In this document: positions 46,600 to 58,811 of the stretch, piece by piece
How the letters are laid out: every line of letters starts with the position of its first letter
Numbering within the stretch: position 1 is the stretch's first letter
NCBI RefSeq assembly: GCF_030272615.1
Contig: NC_081412.1
Location: 547,676,488 to 547,740,487, forward strand
Reading direction: 5' to 3'
From: Cryptomeria japonica
Lineage: Eukaryota; Streptophyta; Pinopsida; Cupressales; Cupressaceae
DNA length: 64,000 bases
Notes under the pieces: generated by a model
Database searches by the model: none
Seen by the model: the letters and a program-made list of their open reading frames with translations, nothing else
Told to the model about the DNA's origin: nothing
Translations under genes and position numbers: made by a program

Positions 46600-48236
46600 T
46601 AGCTGATGAGGTATGTTTAATAACTCAAGTTGAACTGGTGTCAATAACTGAAGCATGTAAAGATGAATGTTGGATGAAAGCTATGGAAGAAGAATTAGAT
46701 CAGATAGAAAAGAATAACACATGGATTTTAGTTCCCTAGCCTAAAAATAAGAATATTATTTGAACTAAATGGGTTTTTGGGAATAAATTAAATGAACTTG
46801 GACAAGTTGTGATGAATAAAGATAGATTGGTTTGTAAAGGATATTCTCTAGAGGAAAGAATTGATTATGGTGAAACCTTTGCACCAGTAGCTAGGATTGA
46901 AGTTGTAAGATTATTTCTTGCCTATACTACACATAAAAACTACAAGCTTTATCAGATGGATGTTAAGTGTGCTTTTCTGAATGGGGATCTTGATGAGGAA
47001 GTTTATATTGAGCAACCTGATGGCTTTTCACTTTCAGATGATAAAAACATGGTTTTCAGGTTAAAGAAAGCCTTATATGGATTGAAATGGGCACCTAGAG
47101 CTTGGTATACAAGGTTGGACAAATATATTTTAAAATTTGGTCTCACTAAAGGTAATACTAATAGTAATATATATTATAAAGTCACCGTTGATGATATACT
47201 GATTATTGAGGTCTTTGTTGATGACATCATTTTTGGAGGTGAGGATAAGTTGTGCATGGAATTTTCTAACAATATGGAGAACGAATTTGAGATGTCTATG
47301 ATTGGGGAAATGAAATTTTTTTTAGGTTTGCAGATTACTCAGACTGATAAAGGTATTTTTATCTGTCAAACTAAGTATGCTAGAGAGTTGTTGAAAAAAA
47401 TTGGTATGGAAAATTCTAAACCAATTAGTACTCCTATGGTTACAAGTGAGAAATTGACAAAGAAAGATGAATCTGCACTAGTAAATCCTACAATATACAA
47501 GTCTATTATTGGAGGTCTCCTATATTTGACTCAAACTAGACTAGATATAATGAATCCAATTTGCATTGCATCAAGATATCAAAGTGATCCTAGAGAAAAT
47601 CATGAGTGTGCGGTGAAAATGACTTTTAGGTACTTACAAGGAACATATGAATATGGTTTGTGGTATCCTAAATATGATGAATTTACTTTATGTGCATATA
47701 CAGACGCAGATTGGGCAGGTGATGTTGATGACCGGAAGAGTACTTCCAGTGGAGCTTTATTTCTTGGAAAGAAACTTATTTCATGGATCAGCAAGAAAAA
47801 GTCATGTACCTCCTTATCTCCTGTTGAAGCTGAGTATGTTACTACTACTACTAACTATACCCACGTTCTATAGATGAAGCAAATGTTAAAGGACATAAAA
47901 GTGCATTGCAATGAACAGATAGTTGTTCACTATGATAACGTTGCTACTATTGACATATCAAAGAATTTGGTATTCCACTCTAAGACAAAGCGCATATCTA
48001 TCAAGTATAACTTTTTGAAGGAAAAGGTGGAAGAAAATGAAGTTATATTGGTTTATGTGAACACTAAAGAGAAGATTGTAGACATATTCACTAAACATTT
48101 GCCTAAAGAATCATTTGAGTACCTCAGAGACAGATTAGGGGTTTCTGCCCCTCCGGTAGAAAACCGATTTATGCTATTTGGTATCAGTCTGGTATGCATT
48201 ATCAGAGCTATTATTCATTCTAGATTGATGTGGTGA
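46600..48236 (+). pseudogene. pol: C3 RT and RNase H
   Basis: The RT start (WMKAMEEELDQIEKNNTWI, TKWVFGNKLNE) is broken by stops near 46738 and 46760. 46809-47873 is then open for 354 codons: RLVCKGYSLEE, FAPVARIEVVRL, MDVKCAFLNGDL, the catalytic EVFVDDIIFGG, TPM and the RNase H start YTDADWAGDVDDRKSTSSGA. One stop at 47871 is followed by 47874-48236 with the end of RNase H (VHYDNVATIDISKNLVFH, DIFTKHLPKESFEYLR). The RT core is well preserved. Confidence 0.92.
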
Positions 48237-48534
48237 TGCTACTACTCAGGGGGGGTAGTCAGTCTTGTGATTCAGTGGTTTATGATTTTGCTTTGATATT
48301 TATGTCAGATCTTTAGCATTGATGTCAAAGGGGAAGAGATATTCATGTGAAAAACTTAAGGATTTATATACCTTACGGGTAGAAATTTGCAGAACTTAAC
48401 TGTGATATCATCTACATGGAGAGTATGAATCAAAACTTCATTGCAATATTCTTGTGTGGGAGATTTGTTTGGCATTTCTTGGCACCTGGATGTTTTTCAC
48501 ATCTAGTGTTGCCAACAATGCCAAAGGGGGAGAT
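48237..48534 (+). other. C3 3' non-coding region with polypurine tract
   Basis: Non-coding. It ends with CCAAAGGGGGAGAT (about 48521-48534), the polypurine tract before the LTR; the same AAAGGGGGAGA form precedes the C2 3' LTR. Confidence 0.8.
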
Positions 48535-49766
48535 TGTTGGCAATTTGGAGGAATTTATTATATGTTGCATTGTTGTTTTGTCATTGATGTCAACACTAGC
48601 TACTTTGGTTGTTTACTGGTATTCGATTGGTCCTGGTAGGATTATTGTTTTATGGTTGGTAAGATCATGATTGATCCAGTATACTTTGATATGCTTTGGC
48701 TTATAGAATTGGCTTAGATCTATTATTCATGCTACTCAGATATATCTTCAATCAGTTGGTATTTATTTGGTGATTGGATGCTATCTTATATGTTGGTAAG
48801 CCTGGTTTATTGATCTGGTAAGGGTTTCACCGGCAGAGCTTTGTTGAAGATCTTTTCAAATTATGCATAAGTGGTTCTAGTGTGGCTTCTAGTAGGGATT
48901 CACGATGTTGATGATGATCATGTTCAAACCTTGACTGATTGGGATCATTTCTTTAGCGTGTGTGAACCTATAATTGGGTCTAGTGCTATCTAGGTTATGG
49001 ATCGGCTTAATGTAACGTGTTATTGAGACTTCTCGATGTATTTATGGGATGACTTATGGGCTGGATAATATTTTTTTTGGTCTCAGGATGACATGTTTTA
49101 TAATTATGTAATAGGTTTTATTGTTTGGGTGGCTGACCTAATTGTTTAAGGTCTAGGGTTTGTATATATATGTGTATGATCTCATTGTAGATCATGGTAT
49201 GCAAGAGAATAATGTAATAATCATTCATGTAGAGGATTTGATCGATCATATGTGATCTAGTTGGGTTTATGCAAGAGGTTTAAGACCTCCAATATTGAGC
49301 TTAACCGGAATTGTATTCAGACATAGGAGATGCTATTATTGCAGTTCATTCTTCCTTCTGGATTGTAGTCTAGATTTCTTATGTAGTTAGTGAGACACCT
49401 TTTGTATTGAGAAGTGTACTCTAGGTTGTTGGCCTTCCTACAAGTGCAAGCCCTTCAATTTGTAATCACATACTTACTACAGAAGTATTATCTGACTATG
49501 GGTAGGCTTCTCACCATGTTTTTTCTCTTTATCGAGTTTTCCACGTACAAATCTCGGTGTCATGTGGATGGTAACTATTCTCTAAGTGTTGGTTGTGCTT
49601 AATTGGTATATCTATTATTTTGGTAATTGGTTTATGTATTCCAATATTAATCTTATGTGTTCCAGTAATAAATTTTTAAATGCTTAAGGTTCTGGTAATC
49701 TGGTGACAACTAATTCACCCCCCCGCCCCCTCTCAGTTCTCCTCCGATTATTTGAATTGTCTGACA
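48535..49766 (+). repeat. C3 3' LTR
   Basis: TGTTGGCAATTTGGAGG to GTCTGACA, 1232 bp; aligns with 42664-43887. Confidence 0.92.
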
Positions 49767-51856
49767 AGAAGCAGTCAGCACTGTCGTATACACATTGAAC
49801 CGGGTACTGATGAAGAAAGGTACTGACAAGACAGCCTATGAGTTATGGTATGGTAAAACTCCTAATGTTAGTTATTTCAAAGTCTTTGGCAGCAAGTGTT
49901 TTATAAAGAGAGATGATTATACTGGTAAATTTGACCCTAAAAGTGATGAAGGAACATTTCTTGACTACTCTACTAAGAGAAAAGCATTCAAGTGTTTCAA
50001 CAAAAGAACCAAGAAGATTATGGAGGGTGTGGATGTAAAATTTGATGAGTTCTTTGATAAACCTGATGATGCCAGCAAATCTAATCTAGTAGACGATGAA
50101 CAAAAAGTTGTGATTATTGAACCAGAAGTGCAGAAATATGTTGAGTAGAACAATGCAGAGGAAGATGCTCAACTGGTAGAAGATAAAGAAGATGAAGAAC
50201 AAGAAGAGGTTATTGTACCGGAATAGGTTATACCTAGGTATGTAAGGTTAAATCATTCTGAAGACCAAATAATAGGTGACAAGAATGCTGGAGTGCTGAC
50301 TAGAAGAAAAATTAGAGAAAGTGCATGTCTAATTTCCATAGTTGAATCGAAGACAGTGAGGGAAGCTCTTAAGGATGATGATTGGTTAAAGGAAATGAAT
50401 GAAGAGCTTGATCATATTGAGAAAAATAACACTTGTTCACTTGTTCCTAGACCTAATTATAAAAATGTGATTGATACAAAGTGGGTATTTAGAAACAAGG
50501 CAAGACTAGTTTGCAAAGGGTATGCACAAGAAGAAGGTGAAGATTATGGAGAAACCTTTGCACTGGTTGCTAGACTTGAAGGAGTTAGGATGTTACTTGC
50601 ATTTGCAACATTTAAAGGCTTCAAAGTTTACCAAATGGATGTAAATTTAGCATTTGTGAATAGTATTCTTGAAGAAGAGGTGTATATTGAACAATCGGAT
50701 GGGTTTGCATTGTCAGAAGATAAGGATATGGTATGAAAAATACATACAACATTATATGGAATAAAACAAGCACCAAGGGCATGGTATGAAAGACTTCATG
50801 CACATATGATAAAGATAGGATTTCAGAAAACCATTGAGGACAACAATATTTATTTGAAGACTAAAGGAGACAAAATGTTGATTGCAGAAGTATTTGTTGA
50901 TGACATCATATTTGGAGGAAATGATGATATGTGTATGACGTTTGCAAAAGAGATGAAGGAAGAGTTTGAGATGTCTCTGATAGGTGAGATAAAAAAAATT
51001 ATTGGTTTGCAGGTCCAACAACTAGAAGGTGGAATTTTTATCAATCAGTCTAAGTATGTGAAGGAAGTGTTAAAGACCTTGGGAATGGAAGACTGTACAC
51101 CGGTTGGAACACCTATGGTTACAGGTTGCAAATTGTCAAAAGAATATGATTTACCCTCAGTGGATGAGAAGGAATAAAGATCTATGATTGGAAAATTATA
51201 TTATGTTGTTCATAATAGACCGAATATTGCCCATGCAGTTGGTTTAGTAGCAAGATTTTAGAAGAGCCCTAAGGAGACACATATGACAGCAGTGAAGAGA
51301 ATATTCAGATATCTTAGAGGGATAGTTGACTATGTATTATGGTATCCATATAGAGGAAATTTTTCTTTGTAGGTATTCACTGATGCTGATTGGGCAAGTA
51401 ATGTAGATGACCGGAAGAGCACAACCGTTGGTGCATTCTTTCTAGGAGGAAGACCGGTATATTGGACCAATAAGAAATAAACTTGTATTTCTCAGTCTAC
51501 GGCAAAAGAAAAGTATGTAATTTCATCCATGAATTGTGCACAAGCTATATGGATGAGACATGTCTTGGAAGGATTCAAGGAAACAATGACAGAACCAGTA
51601 GTAATATATTGTGATAATACAAGTGCAATAAGTATTTCAAAGAACTCAGTATTGCATGCTAGAATGAAGCGTATTCAACTGAAGTATCATTTTCTAAGAG
51701 AGAGAGAGATAGAGAGTGCAAGAAAAGACAGTCAGGATGGAACATGTGTCTAGTAAAGAGAAGTTAGCAGCCATATTCACTAAGTCATTGCCTAAGGCTA
51801 CCTTTGAATATCTCAGAGGTGAGTTAGGGGTTATACCCCTACCTAAGGTCAACTAA
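49767..51856 (+). pseudogene. pol: C2 integrase C-terminus, RT and RNase H
   Basis: Continues from 42663. 49795-50148: TAYELWYGKTPNVSYFKVFG and KFDPKSDEGTFLDYS. After two stops, 50293-50736 holds the RT start; about 10 residues between WVFRNK and ARLVCKGYAQE are deleted. 50806-51177 has FVDDIIFGGNDDM (catalytic) and LIGEIKKIIGLQV. Further stops at 50734, 51175, 51259, 51370 and 51478. RNase H: TDADWASNVDDRKSTTVGAF, IYCDNTSAISISKNSVLHAR. A frameshift near 51720 leads to AAIFTKSLPKATFEYLRGEL, ending at 51856. It is an inactive copy. Confidence 0.9.
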
Positions 51857-52130
51857 GAAGATGTGAAAGCATCAATCCAATGGACTCATTGAATATCTTT
51901 CACTATGGATTGATGAGAAGAGGGCTACTCCTCAAGGGGAGTAGCAGAAATGAAGACAAAAGATGCCTTTGCACCTTTGGCATTGTTATCAAACGGAGAG
52001 AAAAATAGTGACAGGGAGAAGTAATGCAAAGGAGGAGAAGATCAAGTGAAGTACAGAACAGGATTGTTATCAGTTGATTATTTTGGTGCTGCATTATTTT
52101 AGTGTTTCCATCAATGCCAAAGGGGGAGAA
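51857..52130 (+). other. C2 3' non-coding region with polypurine tract
   Basis: Non-coding, ending with AAAGGGGGAGAA (52119-52130) directly before the LTR. Confidence 0.8.
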
Positions 52131-53397
52131 TGTTGGCATAACTGATAGAGATGATGATGTAGTGGTAAAGGATGATGTTGATATAAGGAGATTGATGGAC
52201 TATTGGTGATGATATAATAATGATATGATGCTCTATGATTAGTTATTTGTGTTTTCATTGATGGAAACCATGTTTATTTATGTTTGGTATATCATCTAAG
52301 TTATCTAAGTTAGACTAACTTGTTTTAAATTGAGTTGGACAGCAAAATTGCTAAGTTGCAGTATACCGGTAAGCAAGAATAGTGCGATGATCAAGACACC
52401 GGTATGGATGATCGGTGAAGAGTTAGATGTTGTAGTTTGGAATGCATGCTTATGACATTATAATGAATCTATGATAGGAACCACATCATGTTTGGAGAAC
52501 CAGAAGTCATATTTGTAATTGATTGTTGTATATTAAGTGTAGGGTTTGAGAACCGGTAACAAGATCTTTAACCGGTGATGTTTTATGGTGATCTTATCTT
52601 AGTGGTGATGTGTTAGAATCTGTGTGAATGGATAAGATGTTGTTTGAGAATGATCGAGGAATGAATTTCTTGGGAAATAGCAAAGTGCTTAGCAGAATGT
52701 GATAAGGGTTTGAAAGCTTATCAGATCGATATGCAGTGATGTGTTATGATCATTAAACGGTTGTAATTGTCTTGAAATTTGTTGTAATTATCTGTATGAT
52801 GATCTGTAATGATTTGTAATGATCTGATATGATCTATGATGTAAATTTATTATAATTTAGGGTTATGTAACCGACCTAGTTGAAAAGTGTATTTAGGTCA
52901 AGTTTGAGAAGAGATTTTGTGTCAGTGATCCAAGAAGGAGAGTGTGTCGAACCAGATTGAGATGTCTGCATGTGTGAAGTAGATTGGAGCTGAAATGGAT
53001 CTGTACTAGCAAGTAGAGAGTGTTGTGATCAGGTCATTTACCTTTTGTTCCCTAACAGTTACAATAGTATTAAAATCCCTTAATCGGGTAGGTCCTAACA
53101 GGCCTGATATTGTAAATCCCTTCACCAGGTGACTCATTAACTTGAGTTTAAATTCTTTAGAAAGGTTACTCCTAACAAGGTACAACTCCTAACAGGGCTG
53201 AGGTTGAAATCCCTTCACCGGGTGACTCCTAACAGGGTCTTCTCTTAACCGGGCATTAATGTAAAGCTCCTAACTGGGCTAGGCCTTTAAAAGGGTGCAT
53301 TCTAAAAGATTGCAAATTTTGTGGTTACCAATTCCCACTGTAGTTTTTCCCATTTGGGTTTCCACATGAAAAGTATCAGTGTTCATATGGTGGTTGA
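52131..53397 (+). repeat. C2 3' LTR, truncated
   Basis: Starts TGTTGGCATAACTG and aligns with the 5' LTR until GTGGTTGAT; the last 177 bp are lost. Minus-strand G2b sequence follows at once. Confidence 0.88.
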
Positions 53398-54159
53398 TGA
53401 GGTGTTATTAAGGGAATTGTCAATCATATCACCCTCTTTTATCATAATATCATTTTCTTTGACCAAGGTACTCTCATAGGGGAGGGACAAATTAAGACAA
53501 TAATCAACACCATCATCAAATGGTTCATCCCATATAGGGAGATCATTGAGAGAAGTGTTAGAAATATCGTGGAAATATCTCCTTGAACTATGTTGTCCTA
53601 ATGGGTATAGACAATTTTGTGAGAGGGAATAGCATTATCTACTAATGTATCATATTTAGAAGGGAGAGAATTAATACATGTGCTATTGAAATCATCATCT
53701 TGCCTCAAAATTTCCTTAGTAGGATGTTTAGGAGAGGGGTGAAGAGTCATAAGAAGGTCTAAGGAATTATCATGATTCAAAGACAAGTCATTCGAAGGCC
53801 GACATATCACCCTAGAATTAATAGCATGGAATGGGGTTTGAGACAGTGCCTTGAAAAATAAATTTGGCATGAAAATATTTGAAAATGTCCTCTTTATTTT
53901 TTTTACTACAAAATGTAATGAAATAAATAATGCAAGTAAAGAAAGTAAACTAAATGTCCAAGCAATGAAGCAATTATGTGATTAACTATGTGCAAACATA
54001 AAAGTACATGAGCTATATGTTTAAGAAATGAACACACAATGCATATAACAATATTTTTGAAATTTTTTTATGTTTTTGATAGAAATAAACATGCAATAAC
54101 AAGATCTATTTAGAAAATGTAGATCTAAGGATGTTGGATTCACATCGAGTTCACCAAAA
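53398..54159 (-). pseudogene. G2b leader and start of the repeat-protein ORF
   Basis: 54159-54141 is the PBS region (TTTTGGTGAACTCGATGTG). ATG 53870 opens MPNLFFKALSQTPFHAINSR, and the frame continues to 53598 through NSTCINSLPSKYDTL and HKIVYTH. Frameshifted sequence to 53398 still matches the G2a ORF (SPMRVPWSKK region; reverse of about 56805-57055). The N-terminal 50 or so codons seen here are missing from G2a, so this copy better shows the real start. The protein has no known domain apart from the LPxKDEA repeats. Confidence 0.7.
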
Positions 54160-55772
54160 TGTGATGGTGAAAAATGGGATCAAGTAGTTTAGGACCTAAC
54201 CCTATTACCTCCACACATTGTAATACAAAAGAGCCTATGGAAGTGATTCAATTTGACTAACTCTAGTAAATGAGAGTCAATGAATACTCTTAGGGTTTTT
54301 ATTCCTTTGTTTCTATGAAAGGCAAATGAGTTAAATGTGCACTGATGACAAACTAAGCTAGAAATATGAAGGAAATGACTAGGTAAACTACGATTATAGA
54401 GAAATACAGAACTAAAACTAAGACAAAAAGTACAAAGCTGAAGGGGAAATTCTGGTATGCATCTGATATTAGAATTTGGGCCTGATTGAGTTGGACCAAG
54501 GCACTGGGTGCTCTGGTCCCCCTTACTATACTGAGTTGAACTTCTAGAATCTGCTTGTTGAAGCCCTGAGATGCAAAACTACCAAAGAATTCCCAAAAGT
54601 GTTGAGGACCAGGGCGCTAGATGCTCTAGTCCTAGGGATCTAGGGTCTCCTCCTGGATCTAGACCTGTACCTACAAGTTCCATCTTTTTCAAAGATTGCA
54701 GCTCCGTCAGATTTTTGTATCTACATCTGCAACTTGAAAAATGTTGTTTGGGTGGCTATATAGGGTTTTGCCTTAGTCAAAGCCCTTGTTTTGGTTATTT
54801 CCACCACATAAAATAGCCAATGAAATGTTTAAATGTGTGTGTTGCCTAGAATCTCATGTGTTTACAAGATCTTAATGGACTAGAATGCAAAATTTAGAGT
54901 TCTACCCTAAGTTGAGTACAAACCCTAATTGTAAATGAGAATGCTTCAAATCACAAATGTAATAATGGATCTAAAGAAATAATGTAGATCTAAAAACAAG
55001 TGTTGTGAAGCTCATATAAAGATATGAAAATAAAATGAAACCATACCAAACCCTAAGGGAGAGGTACAAGCCAATCAATAGTTGGTGATCTCTTATTATT
55101 CTTTAATATCTTCAAAGCTTCAATTGGTGATGAAAATGGTTGATGAATGCTTGATTTGCTTATTGAATACTTCACATAACTTACACTTTCACTTCACAAG
55201 AGGCTCCTTTAATTGCTAGAGTCATTGGATCCTTCAAATGAGGAAAGGAAATGCTATATATATGAAACCCTAACTTTATTTTTTATCAAAGGCTAACCTA
55301 GAATTAATATATTTTCGCACAAATTTGGATTTAAACATTATAATACCACCAAAACATGATCCTGAAATTCGGGGAGAAAAAGTTGGACCAAAATGTCGTG
55401 CTCTAGTCCGGCCAACTTTTTTCCAAATTTTTAGAGATGCATGGTATCATGATTACAAAGTCAATCCTAAATCAGTTCGACAATTTGGGGTGTTTAGATA
55501 TGCGAAATCAAGCCTTGAAGGTCAAAATAGGACTTAATCAATATTTTGATGAATTGATTAAAAGGATACAATAAAAAGGGGCACACTTAGGGTTAATGAC
55601 CCAAATTTATGATACATGTAGTGATAAAAAGAGGACTTTAGATTTAATTTAATTAATTAATTAAATTCTTAAAGGAAATTAAAAAATGCAAAATGTAACA
55701 CATTAAGGTGGGTGCTAACCTAAGAATGAAATTGTACCACCCAATTAAGGGTGTACAATTTACAACGTTGCA
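54160..55772 (-). repeat. G2b 5' LTR
   Basis: 1613 bp, minus strand, from TGCAACGTTGTAAATTG (55772) to ACCATCACA (54160). It carries two palindromic motifs (54493-54519, 54605-54633). Confidence 0.9.
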
Positions 55773-55777
55773 TTGAT

Positions 55778-56588
55778 TTAGGTCCATATTGCATTTGTGA
55801 TTTGAAGCATTTACATTTACATTATGTTCATTTAGTGTTTTTACTCAAAACATAGGGTAGAATAATTTGCATTCTAGCTCATTTATGATCTTACAAACAC
55901 ATGATATTATAGGGCACACACACATTACAATATTACATCAACTATTTGTGGAGATGGAAATCACCAAAACAAGGGGTTTGACTAAGATAAAACCCTATAT
56001 AGCCACCCAAACACCATTTTTCAAGTTGCAAGTACAAGTATAGAGATTCAGCAAATCTGTGGACTTTTTAAAAGTTGGAATTTATAAGTACAGGACCAGA
56101 TCCAAAGGAAGGTCTTAGTTTCTAATACCAAGGTGCCCATCGCCCTGGTCCTTTGTGTTTTTCAGCAGTTTTTGGCAGTTCTGAATCTCGGGAACTTTGT
56201 TTGCAAATTTCATATCTTAGGTCAACATAGTAACAAAGACCAAGGCGCCCAGCACCCTAGTCCGATTCAATTAGGCTTAGATTTCTATGACATGTGAATA
56301 ACATAATTCCCTTTCTAGTTCTATACTTTGTATCTAGTTTAGTTCTATATCTCTTTGTTATTTCAATTTATGTATTTACTTTGAATCATTTCCCTTGCTT
56401 AGTTTTATCATTTTTCTACATTTGCCTCATTTCCTTTTCATAGAAGAAAAGGAATAGAAACCCTAAAGATATTCATTGACTCTCTTTCATAAGAGGAAGT
56501 CCATCTCCTTAGGCTCTTTCATATTCCAATGTATGGAGGAAAGTTAGATTAGGCCCTAAACTAGTCGATCCCATTTTTCACCATCACA
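55778..56588 (+). repeat. G2a 5' LTR, second half
   Basis: Continues the LTR half that ends at 14437 and ends ACCATCACA. 55773-55777 (TTGAT) is the duplicated flank of G2b. Its palindromic motifs are at 56127-56151 and 56239-56263. Confidence 0.87.
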
Positions 56589-56608
56589 TTTTGGTGAGCT
56601 CAACGTGA
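56589..56608 (+). other. G2a primer binding site
   Basis: TTTTGGTGAGCTCAACGTG follows the LTR end, nearly the same as the G2b site on minus at 54159-54141. Confidence 0.7.
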
Positions 56609-56741
56609 ACACCCGACATATGCATTTTTTTATTAGATCTTGTTATTGCATGTTTCTTTTCTATCAAAAACATAAAAATCTCAACAATATTGTTATATGC
56701 ATTGTGTGCTCATTTCTTAAACATATAGCTCATGCACTTTT

Positions 56742-57632
56742 ATGCTTGTTATATGCATTGTGTTATATGCATTGTGTGCTCATTTCTTAAATAACACATG
56801 TATTAATGCTCTCCCTTCTAAAGATGAAGCATTAACTCCCAAAATTGTCCCTACCCATGAGAACAATATAGTGCAAGAAGATATTTCTTACACTTCTCTC
56901 GACGATCTCCCTATTTGGGATGAACCATTAGATTATGGTGTTGATTATTCTCTTAATTTGTCTCTCCCCTATGAGAGTGCCTTGGTCAAAGAAGATGATA
57001 TTATGATAAAAGAGGGTGATATGATTGACAATTCCTTTAATAACACCTCACCTTCTATTCATTTCAATAATCTTCCCTCTAAAGATGAAGCATTTACCTA
57101 TCTTCAACTTGGCTCTACTCATGAGGATATAGTTCAAGAAGAGATCATTAATATTTTTTTTAAAGATTTCCCTCCCAAGGATGAAGCTTTCAAGAGTAAT
57201 ATTGATCCCTCTCCTAGAGAGTATCTCCCCCATGTGGATCCTTTGGTGATAGAGGATGATATGATGCTTCTCTTTCCTAATAACACTACACCTCCTTTCA
57301 ATAACCTTCCTTGTAGGGATGAAGCATTAATGAATAGTGGCAATCCCTCTCCCAAAATTTATCTAATCCATGATAACAGTTTGGTGCAAGAAGAGACTAT
57401 CAACACTTCTTTAAATAATTCCCTTCATAGAAAGGATGTTTATCCTTCTCCTAAAATGTATACCCCTTGTAATTATAATTTGGAACAAGAGAATTCTCTT
57501 AGGTTACAAAGGCTCACTATTATTAACAATCCTCTGTATGAGGATGTCCCTTCATTCAATCTGAATAAAATCCTACAAATGAAGAAATGTTTAAGGTTGA
57601 TAATCCTCTTTATGGACCACTTGATGATTTAA
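56742..57632 (+). pseudogene. G2a repeat-protein ORF (LPxKDEA repeats)
   Basis: Open for 296 codons. The first 16 residues are probably not native: a leader phrase (GTTATATGCATTGTGTGCTC) is duplicated around 56692 and 56760, and the native N-terminus seen in G2b is deleted. From residue 18 the protein is about six degenerate repeats of 33-46 residues, each with a core like NNLPSKDEA, then SPKIYLIHDNSLVQEE, then INTSLNN. It is acidic, rich in Asn/Ser/Asp, and has no Cys/His knuckle or classic gag core. It occupies the gag position before the protease. I do not know its function; a gag substitute or a highly diverged gag is an inference. A frame change occurs near 57590. Confidence 0.65.
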
Positions 57633-57639
57633 ACTCACT

Positions 57640-58811
57640 GTGAATGCTTATGAGACACCTAATAAACCCCTCTTCATGGTTAAAGGTGCTATTCCACCTC
57701 AAAATTCTCAACCTCTCAGCAAACCTCTCTTAGTGGTTCAAGGTGGTTATAGGAATGATGCCTTTTGCACTCCTAACAAACTAGTTATTACTATACAAGG
57801 CAGATATCCTACAAAGAGTCCTTATGAGTATGCTAAACAAATTACTTGAGAGAGTTAAAATTCAATTTCCCACACATATAATACATGAAACAATAGGAAA
57901 CCTAATCCTCCTCCAGTTATTCTTTCTTCACTCCCTACTTCTCAACCTATTCTTCCAGTGGCACCTCTTATATCACAAACTCTTAGTAAAGAGTATGATC
58001 TTATTGAGAAACTTAAAGTTATTCTCACCAAGATATCTCTTTGGGATTTAATTCAAACTTCATCGACACATCATGGAATGTTACAAGATGCTTTACAGAA
58101 CTAAGATGTCCCACCTGCAGTGACACCTAATAACATGGCTTCTCTGATTGATCGTATGAAAGAATCTAAAGCTCAAATTGTGTTCACACAAGATGAATTA
58201 CCCTCCCATGAGATCCAACATCAATATTATTCTCTTATGATTTTTGTTTTTATCAATGGTAATTATATAATAAGAACCTTAGTGGACAATGTCCATCTAT
58301 CCTTAATATTTGTAGCATCAATTTATTGCATAAGATTAAGGTGGATCCTTCTTCTATTCAACATGATTCTCTTACTATTTGTGGCTATGACAATATTGCT
58401 AAACAATATTTAGGTACTTTAACCTTTCCTATTAAGGTGGTACCTATTATTTTACCTACACCTATTCATGTCATGCCTGATAATCTTACTTATAATCTTC
58501 TCTTAGGATGACCTTGGCTTCATTGTATGCAAGTTGTCCCTTCTACTTTGCATAGGAAACTTAACTTCATCTACAACAATAAGATGTATACTTTGTTTAT
58601 TGATACCAATTTAAAGTCTATGTTGCAAACATCATCTTCTAAATCTTGTTCAATTACTTCCAATTCCTTTCCAAGCACTCAAACTTTTTCAAGTATTCCT
58701 AATTCTTCTTCCAAAACACCATCTCCACCAGAAGGTACTCCTTCACCAGAAGAAGTGCTCTTAGGTAACAATTGGGGGTCCCTAGATTTTACACCTACCT
58801 TTATAGGATAA
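57640..58811 (+). pseudogene. G2a linker and retropepsin-like domain, broken
   Basis: 57640-57849 is a short repetitive linker (ANKPLFMVKGAIPPQNSQPL-like, then PLLVVQGGY, then LVITIQGRY), a three-fold repeat around VVQGGY. After a frameshift, 57850-58110 is Leu-rich linker. 58120-58413 carries MASLIDRMKESKAQ and QDELPSHEIQHQYYSLM. The active site region at about 58275 reads TLVDNVHLSLI, so Gly-Ser-Ser is lost by a deletion/frameshift. The second motif (LTYNLLLG, stop, PWLHCMQVVPSTLH) is recognisable at 58490-58545. G2b 18346-19077 is the better copy. Confidence 0.7.

Larger units (their letters stand above)
42664..49766 (+). mobile_element. C3: complete-structure Copia element inside C2
   Basis: 7103 bp: 5' LTR 1224 bp, PBS, gag, protease, integrase, RT, RNase H, polypurine tract, 3' LTR 1232 bp, perfect AGAAG duplication. 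The LTRs differ at many positions (about 8 in the first 60 by eye), so it is not recent. Coding regions carry many stops and frameshifts. Confidence 0.95.
39152..53397 (+). mobile_element. C2: Copia element in G2b, host to C3
   Basis: 5' LTR (39152-40595), PBS, gag, protease, integrase, then C3 (42664-49766), then integrase C-terminus, RT and RNase H, polypurine tract and a 3' LTR truncated at 53397. About 177 bp of the LTR end and about 265 bp of G2b next to it are missing, consistent with one deletion. No target duplication can therefore be checked. Confidence 0.9.
14438..55772 (-). mobile_element. G2b: minus-strand non-autonomous Gypsy element, multiply interrupted
   Basis: In minus orientation: 5' LTR (55772-54160), internal pieces 54159-53398, about 39141-38919, 37554-37454 and 19338-16062, then 3' LTR (16061-14438). 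The internal parts total about 4.4 kb and contain repeat-protein ORF, retropepsin and G-patch pieces but no RT, RNase H or integrase. Flanks are TTGCT (14433-14437) and TTGAT (55773-55777), a 5-bp duplication with one change. Removing the element and one flank rejoins the G2a LTR in register. It carries G3, C1, C2 and C3. Confidence 0.85.
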
